Positions 42,101 to 50,226 are shown, counted from the stretch's first letter. The stretch is 64,000 nucleotides of DNA from an uncultured Prevotellaceae bacterium (GCA_900314985.1 OMXL01000009.1:37494-101493), one strand, 5' to 3'. The notes: generated by a model not told the origin, from the sequence alone. Translations and numbers: made by a program.

Positions 42101-42874
42101 GCCAATGGTGGTATTCCACGTGTTGGTGTTCTTGTTATAGCGCATGAGCGTGCCCTGTCCGTAGAGCCAGATATTGTCCATCTGGTCAGCAAAAGCCTTC
42201 AGCGTTGCTGAGTGGCGCAGGTGCTGCTGTGCAATGAAGTCGTTCTTCCATACGGTATGCTGCTGGTGCATGACGTCGCAGCAAACGATGCGTCCATCAT
42301 CGTAGACGATCAGCGCACCATCGCGACATTCGCTGATAGAGGTGATGTTTCCCTGTGGTACACCATGGGCATCGTCTGTATATCCGAATTCAAACAGCAG
42401 CTGCTGTTGCATGTTGTAGGCTACGATACCCTTGTTGGGGATAGCTGCCCAGAAGTTCTTGTGGCTATCGATATATACTACGTTGGGCGCTCCTTCGATA
42501 CCCATGCGACCATAGACCTGCTTCATGTCGCGCTCGAAGTTCTCCGTCTGTGGGTGGTAGACGCAGAATCCTGCTGCTGTCTCAATCCACAGAGTGCCTT
42601 CCAGTGTCTCCTGGATGCTGATGATATAGCTGTCGGGCAGTGACGAACCGTCCTGTGAGTTACACTGGAAGTTGTGGAACGTATAGCCGTCATAGCGGTA
42701 GAGTCCGGCAGGTGTGCCCAGCCATACGTAACCTCGCGAGTCCTTCAGTATACAGTTAATCTGGCTGATGGTCAGTCCGTTACGGGCGTCCAGCGTCTTG
42801 AACAGGTAAACGCCAGCAGCTGCCAACGGCAACGCCAGCATCAGCACAAGCAGTAACTTTCTTAGTATTTTCAT
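39110..42874 (-). CDS. HTCS-like transmembrane regulator lacking kinase and phospho-acceptor residues
   Basis: 1,254 residues from ATG 42874. Order: signal/anchor 1-20; periplasmic two-lobed propeller of Reg_prop repeats (ILKDSRGYVWLGTPAGLYRY and many copies) to about 680; Y_Y_Y domain; membrane helix (WWMLTFYLIIMIIIVIIW) near 780; coiled coil and degenerate DHp helix; receiver-like domain; Gln-Glu-Thr linker; AraC DNA-binding domain (FSNIFKDKYGMTPLEYRL). The DHp reads LASDELRQPM, with Asp834 where kinases have His; no HATPase domain follows (about 50 residues to the receiver); the receiver keeps FIDDN and AKPF but has Lys982 in place of the acceptor Asp. It follows kdsD by 16 bases. Confidence 0.9.
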   Translation of the reverse strand: MKILRKLLLVLMLALPLAAAGVYLFKTLDARNGLTISQINCILKDSRGYVWLGTPAGLYRYDGYTFHNFQCNSQDGSSLPDSYIISIQETLEGTLWIETAAGFCVYHPQTENFERDMKQVYGRMGIEGAPNVVYIDSHKNFWAAIPNKGIVAYNMQQQLLFEFGYTDDAHGVPQGNITSISECRDGALIVYDDGRIVCCDVMHQQHTVWKNDFIAQQHLRHSATLKAFADQMDNIWLYGQGTLMRYNKNTNTWNTTIGDQLGMTGASTDHSVNGMAGDRKGNIWIGTDRNGLICTNVNTLEMEYVRPKGVNRYQIAEEVIPIQSLYIDDTDLLWVGTEKSGLAYYGDNIYKFQSLINGDITAIAEDNNGKIWYGTGDKGIIDYEGALASKKVTCMTTTPDGSLWVGSKQNGLTRIKDGVSTFYSAARDSMKTLIDDHINALSCDKSGNLWIATNGGLQVYSTKMNTFSSYTHENGMLNTNNITALFYGTNNNMLIGTGEGLVMLNLSTREKTVLTGNVSNMKSFTNNYITQVYEDSRGLLWIGTREGINILNPANDELSLITEKDGLCNNSICGIAEDKNHSIWVTTSNGVVRIVVQRNHEDETFNYGLYNYTIADGLQSNEFNMGAILTKKNGEVLFGGLYGVNWVRHSNKDEQASLPRVMLTQLFVGEQEILTGVNYDGNIILPQALNESNKIELFNSQNTITIKFAAGNYNQGERLQFMYWMEGLDNDWKNGDALLHGVRFNKLSSGDYKLHVKAVSADGAVSNQERVLEIHIDRPWWLSWWMLTFYLIIMIIIVIIWRYGIKKYKKAWKKRTTVIEELKRQREEIKLASDELRQPMARMTTIIGDMSMREQSLEGREQLNSLHFQLLQVITRISEMQSTLENPEKKAESTAKDRLELNEQGEIELAVETGQQLSLDIKPLHAEGQTQKFIVVFIDDNREFLQFMRAHLCEIYDFHIYDNIKDALPDIETLKADLVVCKHNMGGSITGSELCNQFKSSHNRNKTKFVLMTDSVLTQETMADQNITLAADDYLAKPFNVQEAVMRFNKVMGLAPIEINQNVIEGKETRMLEGQNASMTTATMSFEEYTNVDLSDDTDTQENPEAQEAQETQETQETPITGEQPNMLAKYYDGNTIGDYSMNNIMDQQLMRNVEQFVLQNMSRGQISLEDMAAAMGMSRVPFFHKIRAITTKTPAEIVREIRLKHACTLLVTTNINLSELAINVGFMTAENFSNIFKDKYGMTPLEYRLKNKK
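39527..39575. repeat. In-frame 9-bp minisatellite in the regulator linker
   Basis: Unit TTTCCTGAG and variants, about five copies, encoding Gln-Glu-Thr/Ala repeats (AQEAQETQETQET) between the receiver-like and AraC domains. Copy number changes would lengthen the linker without a frameshift. Confidence 0.65.
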
Positions 42875-42890
42875 AGACCAGTAGTTGTAA

Positions 42891-43838
42891 TTATAGTACG
42901 CATGCATAGCGGTCGACGATACCGATGAGGTGGTTGTCATCATCCACTACCAATACGTTATGGATTTTATGTTTGTTCATTAGTTTTTGAATCTCGGAGA
43001 TCTTTGCCTGAGGACTCACTGTCTTTGGAGTTCGTGTCATGATGTCCTCCACGGTGTGGTTGAAGAACTCAGCCTGCCACTTCTCCATGGCACGACGGAT
43101 GTCACCGTCAGTGATGAGTCCGGCAAGTTTGCCATCCTCTATGGCGACACCCAGTCCCAACTTGCCTTTGCTGACATGGATGATAGCCTCGCCCAGATGC
43201 ATATTGGCAGACAGCACGGGCATATTCTCTGTAATCATTACGTCCTGAGCGGTGGTCAACAGACGCTTACCCAACTCTCCACCAGGATGGAACTGTGCGA
43301 AGTCCTGTGGACGGAAATGACGCTTCTCCATCAGTGCGATGGCCAGTGCGTCGCCCATAGCCAGCGTGGCTGTCGTACTGCTGGTTGGTGCCAGATTCAG
43401 CGGACAGGCTTCCTTCTCTACGCTGACATTCAGGTGATAGGTAGAATATTTCGCCAAGAGCGATTGTGGGTTGCCACTCATGCCAATGATGGGTATCTGC
43501 ATGTGGAGCACCATAGGGATAAAGCGTAGCAATTCGTCCGTCTGTCCTGAGTTGGAGATGGCTATCACCACGTCGCCCTGTGACATCACACCCAAGTCGC
43601 CATGATATACGTCCAGCGGATTGATAAAGAACGACGGCGTACCTGTTGAGGCCAGTGTGGCAGCAATCTTCGCACCAATATGACCACTCTTGCCCACACC
43701 CGTAACGATGACTTTTCCCTTGCATTCTATAATCATGTCGACTGCATGGTCGAAGTTCTCGTCCATCTTAGGTATCAGGTCGAGTATGGCCTGTGCCTCA
43801 TCTTTTAAACATTGTATCGCTATATCTCTGCTTGTCAT
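42891..43838 (-). CDS. kdsD: Arabinose-5-phosphate isomerase (KdsD/KpsF family)
   Basis: 315 residues from the ATG at 43838; the frame also offers a GTG at 43850 inside a heptamer run. It interconverts ribulose 5-phosphate and arabinose 5-phosphate, the first step of Kdo synthesis for LPS. The SIS domain has GKSGHIGAKIAATLASTGTP and AISNSGQTDELL, with LAPTSSTTATLAMGDALA; two CBS domains follow (VEDIMTRTPKTVSPQAKISE and NVLVVDDDNHLIGIVD). It lies 18 bases from kdsA, fitting a Kdo operon. Confidence 0.95.
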   Translation of the reverse strand: MTSRDIAIQCLKDEAQAILDLIPKMDENFDHAVDMIIECKGKVIVTGVGKSGHIGAKIAATLASTGTPSFFINPLDVYHGDLGVMSQGDVVIAISNSGQTDELLRFIPMVLHMQIPIIGMSGNPQSLLAKYSTYHLNVSVEKEACPLNLAPTSSTTATLAMGDALAIALMEKRHFRPQDFAQFHPGGELGKRLLTTAQDVMITENMPVLSANMHLGEAIIHVSKGKLGLGVAIEDGKLAGLITDGDIRRAMEKWQAEFFNHTVEDIMTRTPKTVSPQAKISEIQKLMNKHKIHNVLVVDDDNHLIGIVDRYACVL

Positions 43839-43840
43839 TG

Positions 43841-43875
43841 CACTCTTCACTAATCACTATTCACTTTTCACTAGC
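43841..43875. repeat. Heptamer tandem repeat, unit CACTATT, 5 copies
   Basis: CACTCTT, CACTAAT, CACTATT, CACTTTT, CACTAGC in register fill the kdsA-kdsD junction. They encode the last residues of KdsA (LVKSE and stop) and the optional GTG start of KdsD. Reverse complement of the AGTGAAA-type units at 5.1 and 35.6 kb. Confidence 0.75.
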
Positions 43876-44618
43876 TTTTTGACCAAATCAAAAAGCGCAT
43901 CCAGTTCCAGCATGTTGGCAGCATCGCTGAGGCCTTGGTCTGGGTTGGGGTGTACCTCGAAGAAGAAGCCTGTGGCACCAAAAGCTTTGGCAGCCATTGC
44001 CATCTGGGGCACGAAGCGGCGATCGCCACCCGTCTTGCCATCAGCACCGCCAGGGCGTTGTACGCTGTGGGTGCAGTCCATGATGACGTTGTCGGTAATC
44101 TCCAGCATATCGGGGATATTACGGAAGTCAACCACCAGATTGTTATAGCCCATCATGTTGCCACGCTCTGTGAGCCAAACCTCCTTGGCACCACCATCCA
44201 GTGCTTTCTCTACAGGATACTTCATGTCGTGGCCACTCAGGAACTGCGCCTTCTTGATGTTCACCGTCTTGCCCGTCTTGGCTGCTGCCAGCAGCAGGTC
44301 TGTCTGGCGACAGAGGAAGGCAGGAATCTGCAGCACGTCACACACCTGACCAGCAGGTTCAGCCTGCCAGGCTTCGTGAATGTCTGTCAGTACGCGCAGT
44401 CCATATTTGGCTTTCACATCACTCAGCATCAGCAGTCCATGGTCAATGCCAGGGCCACGGAACGAATGCACAGAGGTGCGGTTAGCCTTGTCGAACGATG
44501 CCTTAAAGATAATATCGGTACCCAGTTTCTCGTTGATTTCCACCAACTTAGCAGCCACCGTGTCTAACAACTCGGCAGACTCTATCACACAGGGACCAGC
44601 TATAAACGTCTGTTTCAT
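43857..44618 (-). CDS. kdsA: 2-dehydro-3-deoxyphosphooctonate aldolase (Kdo-8-phosphate synthase)
   Basis: 253 residues from ATG 44618; the upstream open frame runs through the promoter. It condenses arabinose 5-phosphate with phosphoenolpyruvate to Kdo-8-phosphate. Family signatures: FIAGPCVIESAELL, FKASFDKANRTS, FRGPGIDHGL, LQIPAFLCRQTDLL, KKAQFLSGHDMKYP, TERGNMMGYNNLVVDFR, and CTHSVQRPGG. It is slightly shorter than the 280-residue E. coli enzyme, as usual for Bacteroidetes. It heads the minus-strand unit with kdsD and the HTCS-like regulator. Confidence 0.96.
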   Translation of the reverse strand: MKQTFIAGPCVIESAELLDTVAAKLVEINEKLGTDIIFKASFDKANRTSVHSFRGPGIDHGLLMLSDVKAKYGLRVLTDIHEAWQAEPAGQVCDVLQIPAFLCRQTDLLLAAAKTGKTVNIKKAQFLSGHDMKYPVEKALDGGAKEVWLTERGNMMGYNNLVVDFRNIPDMLEITDNVIMDCTHSVQRPGGADGKTGGDRRFVPQMAMAAKAFGATGFFFEVHPNPDQGLSDAANMLELDALFDLVKKLVKSE

Positions 44619-44644
44619 GTGTATTTTCCTTACATAATACCTTG

Positions 44645-44652
44645 CAAAGATA
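44645..44652 (-). promoter_or_regulatory. -7 box for the kdsA operon
   Basis: Minus-strand TATCTTTG at 44652-44645, 26 bases before the kdsA ATG. The upstream TTG is not clear. Confidence 0.5.
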
Positions 44653-44723
44653 CGCATTTTCCCCAAATAAACCATGATTTTCATCAAATTTTTGCACAAA
44701 ATGTAAAAAAGTTGCGAAAACAT

Positions 44724-44755
44724 TTGGTGGTTTCGAAGTTTTTTCTTTAACTTTG
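44724..44755 (+). promoter_or_regulatory. Promoter for the outer-membrane barrel gene
   Basis: TTG 44724-44726 and -7 box TAACTTTG 44748-44755, 21-base spacer. The leader is about 80 bases, A+T-rich, ending in A-rich sequence before the ATG at 44839, typical of highly expressed Bacteroidetes outer-membrane proteins. Confidence 0.65.
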
Positions 44756-44838
44756 CAGCGTCGAAACGATAAAATTCGTTAAGACGCCTATTAAATTAGA
44801 AAACAATTTATTCATTAATCTATTAAAAAAAGAAAATT

Positions 44839-45504
44839 ATGAAAAAGATTATGATGACTATGGCTGCTCTTGCAGTGGCTGTTACAATGAATGCTCAGGG
44901 TTACATTGGTGGTAGCCTTGGTTATTCTACCACTAAGACAAACAATGGTTCTGTTGGTACTCCTGCTACTGAGGAGTATACTACAAAGGCTTTTGTAATC
45001 CAGCCTGAGATTGGTTACAAGATGGATGATAAGATGAGCGTAGGTCTTGTAATTTCTTATGTTACCGCTTCTAAGGAGGCTGAGTATGTAGGTCCTGGTA
45101 CTGCTCCTTCGTATACAAAGCCAAGCTCAACTACTATTGGTCTTCGTCCTTATCTGCGTTATCAGGTTCTGACCTTTGGTAAGGCTAACATCTTCGTTGA
45201 CGGTGGTTTGAACTTCGCTATTTCAAAGGAGAAGGAAGTAGGTCTGGATGCTAATGGTAAGGCTTATGATAACAAGCCTGCTATGGATCTCGGCCTGTTC
45301 GTTCAGCCAGGTATCGCATTCGACATCAACGAGAAGTGGAGCATTGTTGCTAAGCTGGAAGACATGTTCACATTTGGTTACAGCAAGAATGCTGTTCCCG
45401 ACCTTGATGGCGCTCCCGATGCTTCTTCAAACTTGAACTTTGGTCTCTCAACTGGTGGCTTCCAGCTCGGTTCACTCCGCTTCGGTGTTTACTACAACTT
45501 CTAA
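44839..45504 (+). CDS. Outer-membrane beta-barrel (porin-like) protein
   Basis: 221 residues; signal peptide MKKIMMTMAALAVAVTMNAQ. Strands alternate hydrophobic and polar residues (GYIGGSLGYSTTK, FVIQPEIGYKMDDKMSVGLV, LRPYLRYQVLTFGKANIFVD, IAFDINEKWSIVAKLEDMF) and the protein ends with Phe (RFGVYYNF), the outer-membrane barrel signal. It fits the eight-stranded OmpW/OmpX-like 'porin family' of Bacteroidetes. Codons are strongly biased (many GGT, GCT, CTT), suggesting high expression. It has its own promoter and a terminator shared with the convergent permease. Confidence 0.85.
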   Translation: MKKIMMTMAALAVAVTMNAQGYIGGSLGYSTTKTNNGSVGTPATEEYTTKAFVIQPEIGYKMDDKMSVGLVISYVTASKEAEYVGPGTAPSYTKPSSTTIGLRPYLRYQVLTFGKANIFVDGGLNFAISKEKEVGLDANGKAYDNKPAMDLGLFVQPGIAFDINEKWSIVAKLEDMFTFGYSKNAVPDLDGAPDASSNLNFGLSTGGFQLGSLRFGVYYNF

Positions 45505-45533
45505 TTGAAGGAATAATAGTTTAGACAATATTA

Positions 45534-45566
45534 AACCGCATCTCATTCCGAGGTGCGGTTTTTATT
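45534..45566. terminator. Terminator after the barrel gene, overlapping the permease stop
   Basis: AAACCGCA (45534-45541) pairs with TGCGGTTT (45555-45562), with an inner CTC/GAG pair, then TTATTTT. The convergent permease stop codon (45543-45545) is in the stem-loop. Confidence 0.75.
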
Positions 45567-46820
45567 TTGCTTGCGCTTGAACCAACTGTCGATGAAGGAG
45601 AAGACAACGTAGGTGAAGAGGCCTGCGATGATGCCATCAGTAATGCTTCCTGTGACAGGCATCAATAGAATGGTCAGGAAGGCAGGCATGGTTTCTGCGG
45701 GGCGTGCCAAGTGAATGTGGCGCACAGAGCCAAAGAGGTAGAAGCCTGCCATGACCATGATAGGTGCAGTAGCTGCTGTTGGGATGGCCAGAAAGAGGGG
45801 CGACAAGAAAAGACTCAGTATGAAACACAGGGCGATGACGAGTGCTGTGAGTCCTGTACGTCCGCCCTCAGCAACACCTGTGGCACTCTCCACGTAGGTG
45901 GTCACCGTGCTACAACCCAGACAGGCACCCGTCATGGTGGCGATGGCGTCGCTCAGCATGATGCTACGCATGTGGGGAATACGTCCGTTCTTGCGGATGT
46001 GGCCTGTGTTAGCCATCAGACCCACTACCGAACCTAATGTGTCGAATACATCGAAGAAGAGCATGGTGAGCACACAAACCCACAGGTCGGGTGTGAGCAG
46101 ATCTTCCCACGAGAACTGACAGAAGAGTGGGGCAGGAGATGTGGGCATGCTGAACAGATGGTCGGGAACCGTCGTTACACCAACAGGAATACCAATGAGC
46201 GTCACGATGAGGATAGACAGTAGCAAGCCACCACGAACGCGCAGCACGATGAATGTTCCTGCCAGTGCCAGTCCTAACAGGAATAGCAAGGATGACGGAC
46301 TGACCAGCGTGTGGATATGATTAAAGATGGTTCCCTCAGCCAACAGACCACTATTCTTGAATCCTATCATGGCGATGAAGAAACCAATACCTGCTGCAAT
46401 GGCATATTTCAGCGAGGCAGGCATCATGTCGAAGATGATTTGCCGCAAACTACTCACGCAGAGCAATACGAAGAGCAGACCCTCGATGAGTACGGCGGTA
46501 AGTGCAAACTGCCATGAATAGCCCAGGGACAGACATACTGTCTCCACAAAGAACATGTTTAGCGCCAGTCCTGGAGCCTGTCCGAAGGGACGCTTAGCCA
46601 GAAAGGCCATGAGCAGTGTGCCTATCGTCGTTGCCAAGATGGTGGCGGTGAGCAGAGAGTCTATGGGGAATCCCTGTGCAGCGAGTGGTGCGAACATGAC
46701 TGGCATCAGCGCCAGGATGTACGACATGGTGGTAAAGGTAGTGAGTCCTGAGAGTACTTCCGTTCTCAGGCTATGTTGTTGTAGGGAAAAACCTACCAAT
46801 GAGAGTAATTTAGCTTTCAT
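45543..46820 (-). CDS. NCS2/AzgA-family purine permease
   Basis: 425 residues with about 12 membrane segments. The signatures EVLSGLTTFTTMSYILALMP near residue 20, KRPFGQAPGLALNMFFVETV and ALKYAIAAGIGFFIAMIGFK-type sequence (here SLKYAIAAGIGFFIAMIGFK) and LFFDVFDTLGSVVGLMANTG mark the AzgA/GhxP adenine, guanine or hypoxanthine proton symporters. The exact base cannot be told from sequence. It follows the histidine kinase gene on the same strand by 15 bases; a heptamer run lies between. Confidence 0.9.
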   Translation of the reverse strand: MKAKLLSLVGFSLQQHSLRTEVLSGLTTFTTMSYILALMPVMFAPLAAQGFPIDSLLTATILATTIGTLLMAFLAKRPFGQAPGLALNMFFVETVCLSLGYSWQFALTAVLIEGLLFVLLCVSSLRQIIFDMMPASLKYAIAAGIGFFIAMIGFKNSGLLAEGTIFNHIHTLVSPSSLLFLLGLALAGTFIVLRVRGGLLLSILIVTLIGIPVGVTTVPDHLFSMPTSPAPLFCQFSWEDLLTPDLWVCVLTMLFFDVFDTLGSVVGLMANTGHIRKNGRIPHMRSIMLSDAIATMTGACLGCSTVTTYVESATGVAEGGRTGLTALVIALCFILSLFLSPLFLAIPTAATAPIMVMAGFYLFGSVRHIHLARPAETMPAFLTILLMPVTGSITDGIIAGLFTYVVFSFIDSWFKRKQNKNRTSE

Positions 46821-46848
46821 ATTATGAATTATGCATTATGAATTATGC
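46821..46848. repeat. Heptamer tandem repeat, unit ATTATG[A/C], 4 copies
   Basis: ATTATGA, ATTATGC, ATTATGA, ATTATGC directly upstream of the permease ATG. They encode the last residues of the histidine kinase (MHNS and the stop at 46836-46838). Confidence 0.75.
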
Positions 46849-47843
46849 ATTGGAACGATGAGGTCAAACTTAGAACCTCCTGTGTAGTTTGTATCGAGGG
46901 TTAGCGTACCTCCAAGGTGCTCAGCAATCATGCGGGCAACAGCCAAACCAAGACCCACACCCTGTGCAAAGCTGTCGAGTTTGGTGAAGCGCTCGAAGAT
47001 AAACTCCTTCTTGTCTTCTGGGATGCCAGGACCCGTGTCAGCCACCGAGATGTGGAGCTGTCCGTTGTCAAGCGCAGTCCGTAGCGTGATGCTACCCTTT
47101 TCGGTGAACTTGACAGCGTTGTCCAGCAGTTTGTTCAGAACAATCTGAATCATACGCGGATAGGTCTCTAATGGCAGGTCGTCAGCTATGCTGCACTCGT
47201 TGTTCAGCGTCACCGTCTCTGCCACCATCTGACTGACCACATCCAGCGCCTGTTCTGTCATGGCTGACGCGATGCAGGGTTCAGGAGCAGGCAACTCGCT
47301 ATTACTTTCCATCTCAGAGATGAAGAGAAGGTCGTCGAGGATTTTCGTCAGCAGACGAGTGTTGTCCTCAATACTCTTACAACAGTTGATTCGTTCCTCT
47401 TCAGGAATCTCCACGGGCATGGTCAGCACCTGCGTGAAACCGCTGATGGCATTCAAGGGCGTACGAATCTCGTGGGTCATACTCTGTATGAAGGCAGTCT
47501 TAGCCCTCGATGCAGCCTCCGCACGGTCACGCTCTATGGCCAGCTGTTTGTTCTGTGCCACCACCACGTTGCGCTCGCGCTGTAGCTGGCGGTTCTTGAT
47601 TTCCAGTCTGCGTGTCCAGCGACCGTTGACAGCCAGAAAGGCCAACAGTGCCACGACACCCAATATCATGGCCACACTACCTGTGGTGAAGCGCGAACGT
47701 TGTTGTAGCAGCTCGTTCTGCGTTTTCAACTCATTGATATCTGTGGTCGTATCTGTCGCGTATATAGGCATCGCCATGCTGAAGATCAGTACTGTCAGCA
47801 GCACGATTCTCACCAGTCGTTTTATGGTCTTATAATTTTTCAT
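46836..47843 (-). CDS. Membrane sensor histidine kinase
   Basis: 335 residues. Membrane segments at about 10-28 and 54-72 leave a periplasmic loop of only 25 residues, so the stimulus is probably membrane- or partner-derived. A coiled coil (75-115) leads to the DHp box SMTHEIRTPLNAI with His124. The HATPase domain is complete: NKLLDNAVKF (N box), DTGPGIPED (G1), VGLGLAVARMIAEHLGG (G2). No response regulator is adjacent. It lies between the MscS-like channel and the permease on one strand; the start codon is inside a heptamer repeat. Confidence 0.9.
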   Translation of the reverse strand: MKNYKTIKRLVRIVLLTVLIFSMAMPIYATDTTTDINELKTQNELLQQRSRFTTGSVAMILGVVALLAFLAVNGRWTRRLEIKNRQLQRERNVVVAQNKQLAIERDRAEAASRAKTAFIQSMTHEIRTPLNAISGFTQVLTMPVEIPEEERINCCKSIEDNTRLLTKILDDLLFISEMESNSELPAPEPCIASAMTEQALDVVSQMVAETVTLNNECSIADDLPLETYPRMIQIVLNKLLDNAVKFTEKGSITLRTALDNGQLHISVADTGPGIPEDKKEFIFERFTKLDSFAQGVGLGLAVARMIAEHLGGTLTLDTNYTGGSKFDLIVPMHNS

Positions 47844-47865
47844 TTTTCAACTTTTAACTTTCATT
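47838..47865. repeat. Heptamer tandem repeat, unit TTTCA[AT][CT], 4 copies
   Basis: TTTCATT, TTTCAAC, TTTTAAC, TTTCATT in register. The first unit contains the histidine kinase ATG (47843-47841 on the minus strand). Two further copies (CTTTCAA, CTTTTAA) at 47899-47912 cover the mscS stop. Confidence 0.7.
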
Positions 47866-47870
47866 GCGAA

Positions 47871-47896
47871 GCCACACTTTGACCTTCAGGTCAAAG
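47871..47896. repeat. Hairpin preceded by GCCACACTT
   Basis: CTTTGACCT (47877-47885) pairs with AGGTCAAAG (47888-47896). The same context (GCCACACTT, stem, AAGAA) is found around 25618-25650. It lies between mscS and the histidine kinase gene and may be a processing or weak termination site. Confidence 0.5.
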
Positions 47897-47901
47897 AACT
47901 T

Positions 47902-50226
47902 TCAACTTTTAATGTGCACATCCTGCTGTGGGAATGGAATCTCGATGTTGTTCTGATTGAGCGTGTCGTAGATGGTGGCGAGCAGTTGGCTCGTCACGAT
48001 GTTACGCATCAGTGCGTCAGTCCATACGAAGAGCTTGAAGTTGACGCTGCTGTCGCCTAATTCATAGACGCGCGTAGTGATAGGCTTGCTCAGGTCGGTA
48101 CCCTCCAGCTGCAGGCCGTTCGTGGCTTCCTCTATCAGTTGCTTCACCTGAGCCAGGTTCGAACCGTATGCCACACCATAGGTAATGATTTGCAGCACAT
48201 AGCCGTGGTTGCGCGTCAGGTTCTTGTAGTTCTTGGTGAACAGCTGCGAGTTCTGGAAGGTGATGACCTCACCCGTCAGGGCCTCGATGATGGTCGAGGT
48301 GTAGCTGATGCTGGTCACGCGTCCTGTGATGTCATCCACCTGAATCAGGTCGCCCACCTTGATGCGTCCTGTCATCAGTGAGATACCGTAGTAGATATTT
48401 TCGATGATGTCTTTCGATGCGAAACCGATACCTGTTGACAAACCTCCTGTTACTACCAGCAACCATTCCATTGAGACGTTCAGGATGCCCATCGATATCA
48501 GGAACCAGGCACCCCATACCACTACCTGTAGCACGTTCTTGCCCATCACCTCACGACTGGCTGCCGTGTCAGGGTCTTTGGTCTGGAAGTGCATGCGCAA
48601 CAGTTGCAGGATGGTGCGGTTCACGTAGTTGAAGAAGAACCACAGCGTGATCACCATGGCCACTGTCAGAATGCTGAGTTGCAGGTTCTTCAGGTCTACG
48701 AAGTGGGTCTTGAAAATCTTCCAGCAGAGGTCGCTCAGGTTGAAGACGTCAGCAGCCCAGTAGATACTGATCATCACTGAGCAGACACCCATCACAGGCA
48801 GCAATACCTGGTAGGCCAGGTCGTACATCCATGTCTTGGTGATGGGGCGCTCTTCATAGTGGTTGCGCTTGCCATAGAGTTTCAGATACAGGCTTACGCA
48901 GGTGATGGTCAGAATGCAGGTCAGCTGCATGGTCCACCAGATCAGAATCTGTACGGCCAGCAGTGTGTAGCCAATCCATGAGCATACCACGCTGATGACG
49001 AAGACGGTCAGCGAGATATAAGTATAGAACATGTCCGAACGGGGCACGTTCTGGTTATGACGTCTTACCACGCTCCATTGCCACAGTGCACAGATGAGCA
49101 GGATGGGTGGGAAGGTGATGTTCACCAGCTCGTTAGGAATCAGGATGATGCGGATGGCGATGACCAGGAATCCCACAAAGAGTAGGGGGGTATAGATGCG
49201 GAAGGCACTCTTGATTTGGTCGCCCGTCACGCGCCACAGCAGGGAGAGCAGGATGACGCCCAACAGCCACGCATACTCCACCAGCAGGTTGGCGGCCATG
49301 ATGAAGAAGTTCTGGTCGGTCAGTGCCAGCGTGATACCTAAGATCAGGGCGAAGGTAATCGTCGTGGTGGCTATCGTGATGCATGTGCGCTTCTTCATAA
49401 ACTCCGACGTGCGGAAACGCTTGGGCACCACAAAACGGATGGCCAGGAAGTTCAGCAGCGTGGCAATGATGGCGTAGATGATGGTAGAGAACAGCAGACC
49501 GAATATCCAGCGGCTGTCCCACTGCGAGTGGGCGTTAGGCTGGTATTTCTTCTCTACCGTGCGCTCCATGTTTCGCCAGTAGCGACTCCAGTTGCCCAGG
49601 ATGGTGAAGTAGCTGTCGCCACCATTCTTGAAGATGTTGGTCTGTATGTCCAGATAGCGATTCTGGGCGTAGTCGTTCAGATTGCTCAGACGCTGCTCTG
49701 TTCTGTCATAGATGCGGATATAGTCGTTCAGCGTGGCACGGTTCTCTAACAGCGAGTTGCGGATGTTGGAGGCCAGTGTCAGACAGACGTTACGGTCGGT
49801 TTTTCCCTTGTCGTCGAGTATAGTGATAGGCATTGACTTCAGCGAGGTGATGAGCGAGTCGTAGCGCGCAATCTCAGACTCCGTCTTGTCCATAAACATC
49901 TTAAAGGGCAGTTGCTGACGTTGGAAGTCGTAATACTGCTCTGTAGCCTCATGACAGGCATAGGTCAGATCGAAGACGTAGTCCAGCTTCTGTGAGTAGA
50001 GCATCAGCGAGTTCTGGTCAGAGCGTTTCATGGTCTCCACCAGGCGCTGGCGCACTTGCTCGTTCTGCTTGCGGTTCATCTCTATCCGCTGCGATAGTTC
50101 GCGATGGTGCATGGTTAGCTCCGAACGTAGTATCTGCAGGGTTTGCTGCAGGTCTTTCTCTTTCAACACAGCCTGTGCGCTCAGGGTTGTGAGCAGCACC
50201 AGCATGATGGCTAATATCCTTTTCAT
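47902..50226 (-). CDS. MscS-family mechanosensitive channel with long N-terminal region
   Basis: 774 residues. Signal peptide (MKRILAIMLVLLTTLSAQA), a 200-residue periplasmic coiled-coil region (LQQTLQILRSELTMHHRELS...), then about ten membrane helices and the MscS core: WLLVVTGGLSTGIGFASKDI, the pore-lining Gly/Ala helix, IKVGDLIQVDDITGRVTSIS, and FQNSQLFTKNYKNLTRNHGY. It resembles large MscK/YbdG-type channels that open on hypo-osmotic shock. It heads the minus-strand unit channel-kinase-permease. A -7 box TAATTTTG is at 50258-50251. Confidence 0.9.
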   Translation of the reverse strand: MKRILAIMLVLLTTLSAQAVLKEKDLQQTLQILRSELTMHHRELSQRIEMNRKQNEQVRQRLVETMKRSDQNSLMLYSQKLDYVFDLTYACHEATEQYYDFQRQQLPFKMFMDKTESEIARYDSLITSLKSMPITILDDKGKTDRNVCLTLASNIRNSLLENRATLNDYIRIYDRTEQRLSNLNDYAQNRYLDIQTNIFKNGGDSYFTILGNWSRYWRNMERTVEKKYQPNAHSQWDSRWIFGLLFSTIIYAIIATLLNFLAIRFVVPKRFRTSEFMKKRTCITIATTTITFALILGITLALTDQNFFIMAANLLVEYAWLLGVILLSLLWRVTGDQIKSAFRIYTPLLFVGFLVIAIRIILIPNELVNITFPPILLICALWQWSVVRRHNQNVPRSDMFYTYISLTVFVISVVCSWIGYTLLAVQILIWWTMQLTCILTITCVSLYLKLYGKRNHYEERPITKTWMYDLAYQVLLPVMGVCSVMISIYWAADVFNLSDLCWKIFKTHFVDLKNLQLSILTVAMVITLWFFFNYVNRTILQLLRMHFQTKDPDTAASREVMGKNVLQVVVWGAWFLISMGILNVSMEWLLVVTGGLSTGIGFASKDIIENIYYGISLMTGRIKVGDLIQVDDITGRVTSISYTSTIIEALTGEVITFQNSQLFTKNYKNLTRNHGYVLQIITYGVAYGSNLAQVKQLIEEATNGLQLEGTDLSKPITTRVYELGDSSVNFKLFVWTDALMRNIVTSQLLATIYDTLNQNNIEIPFPQQDVHIKS

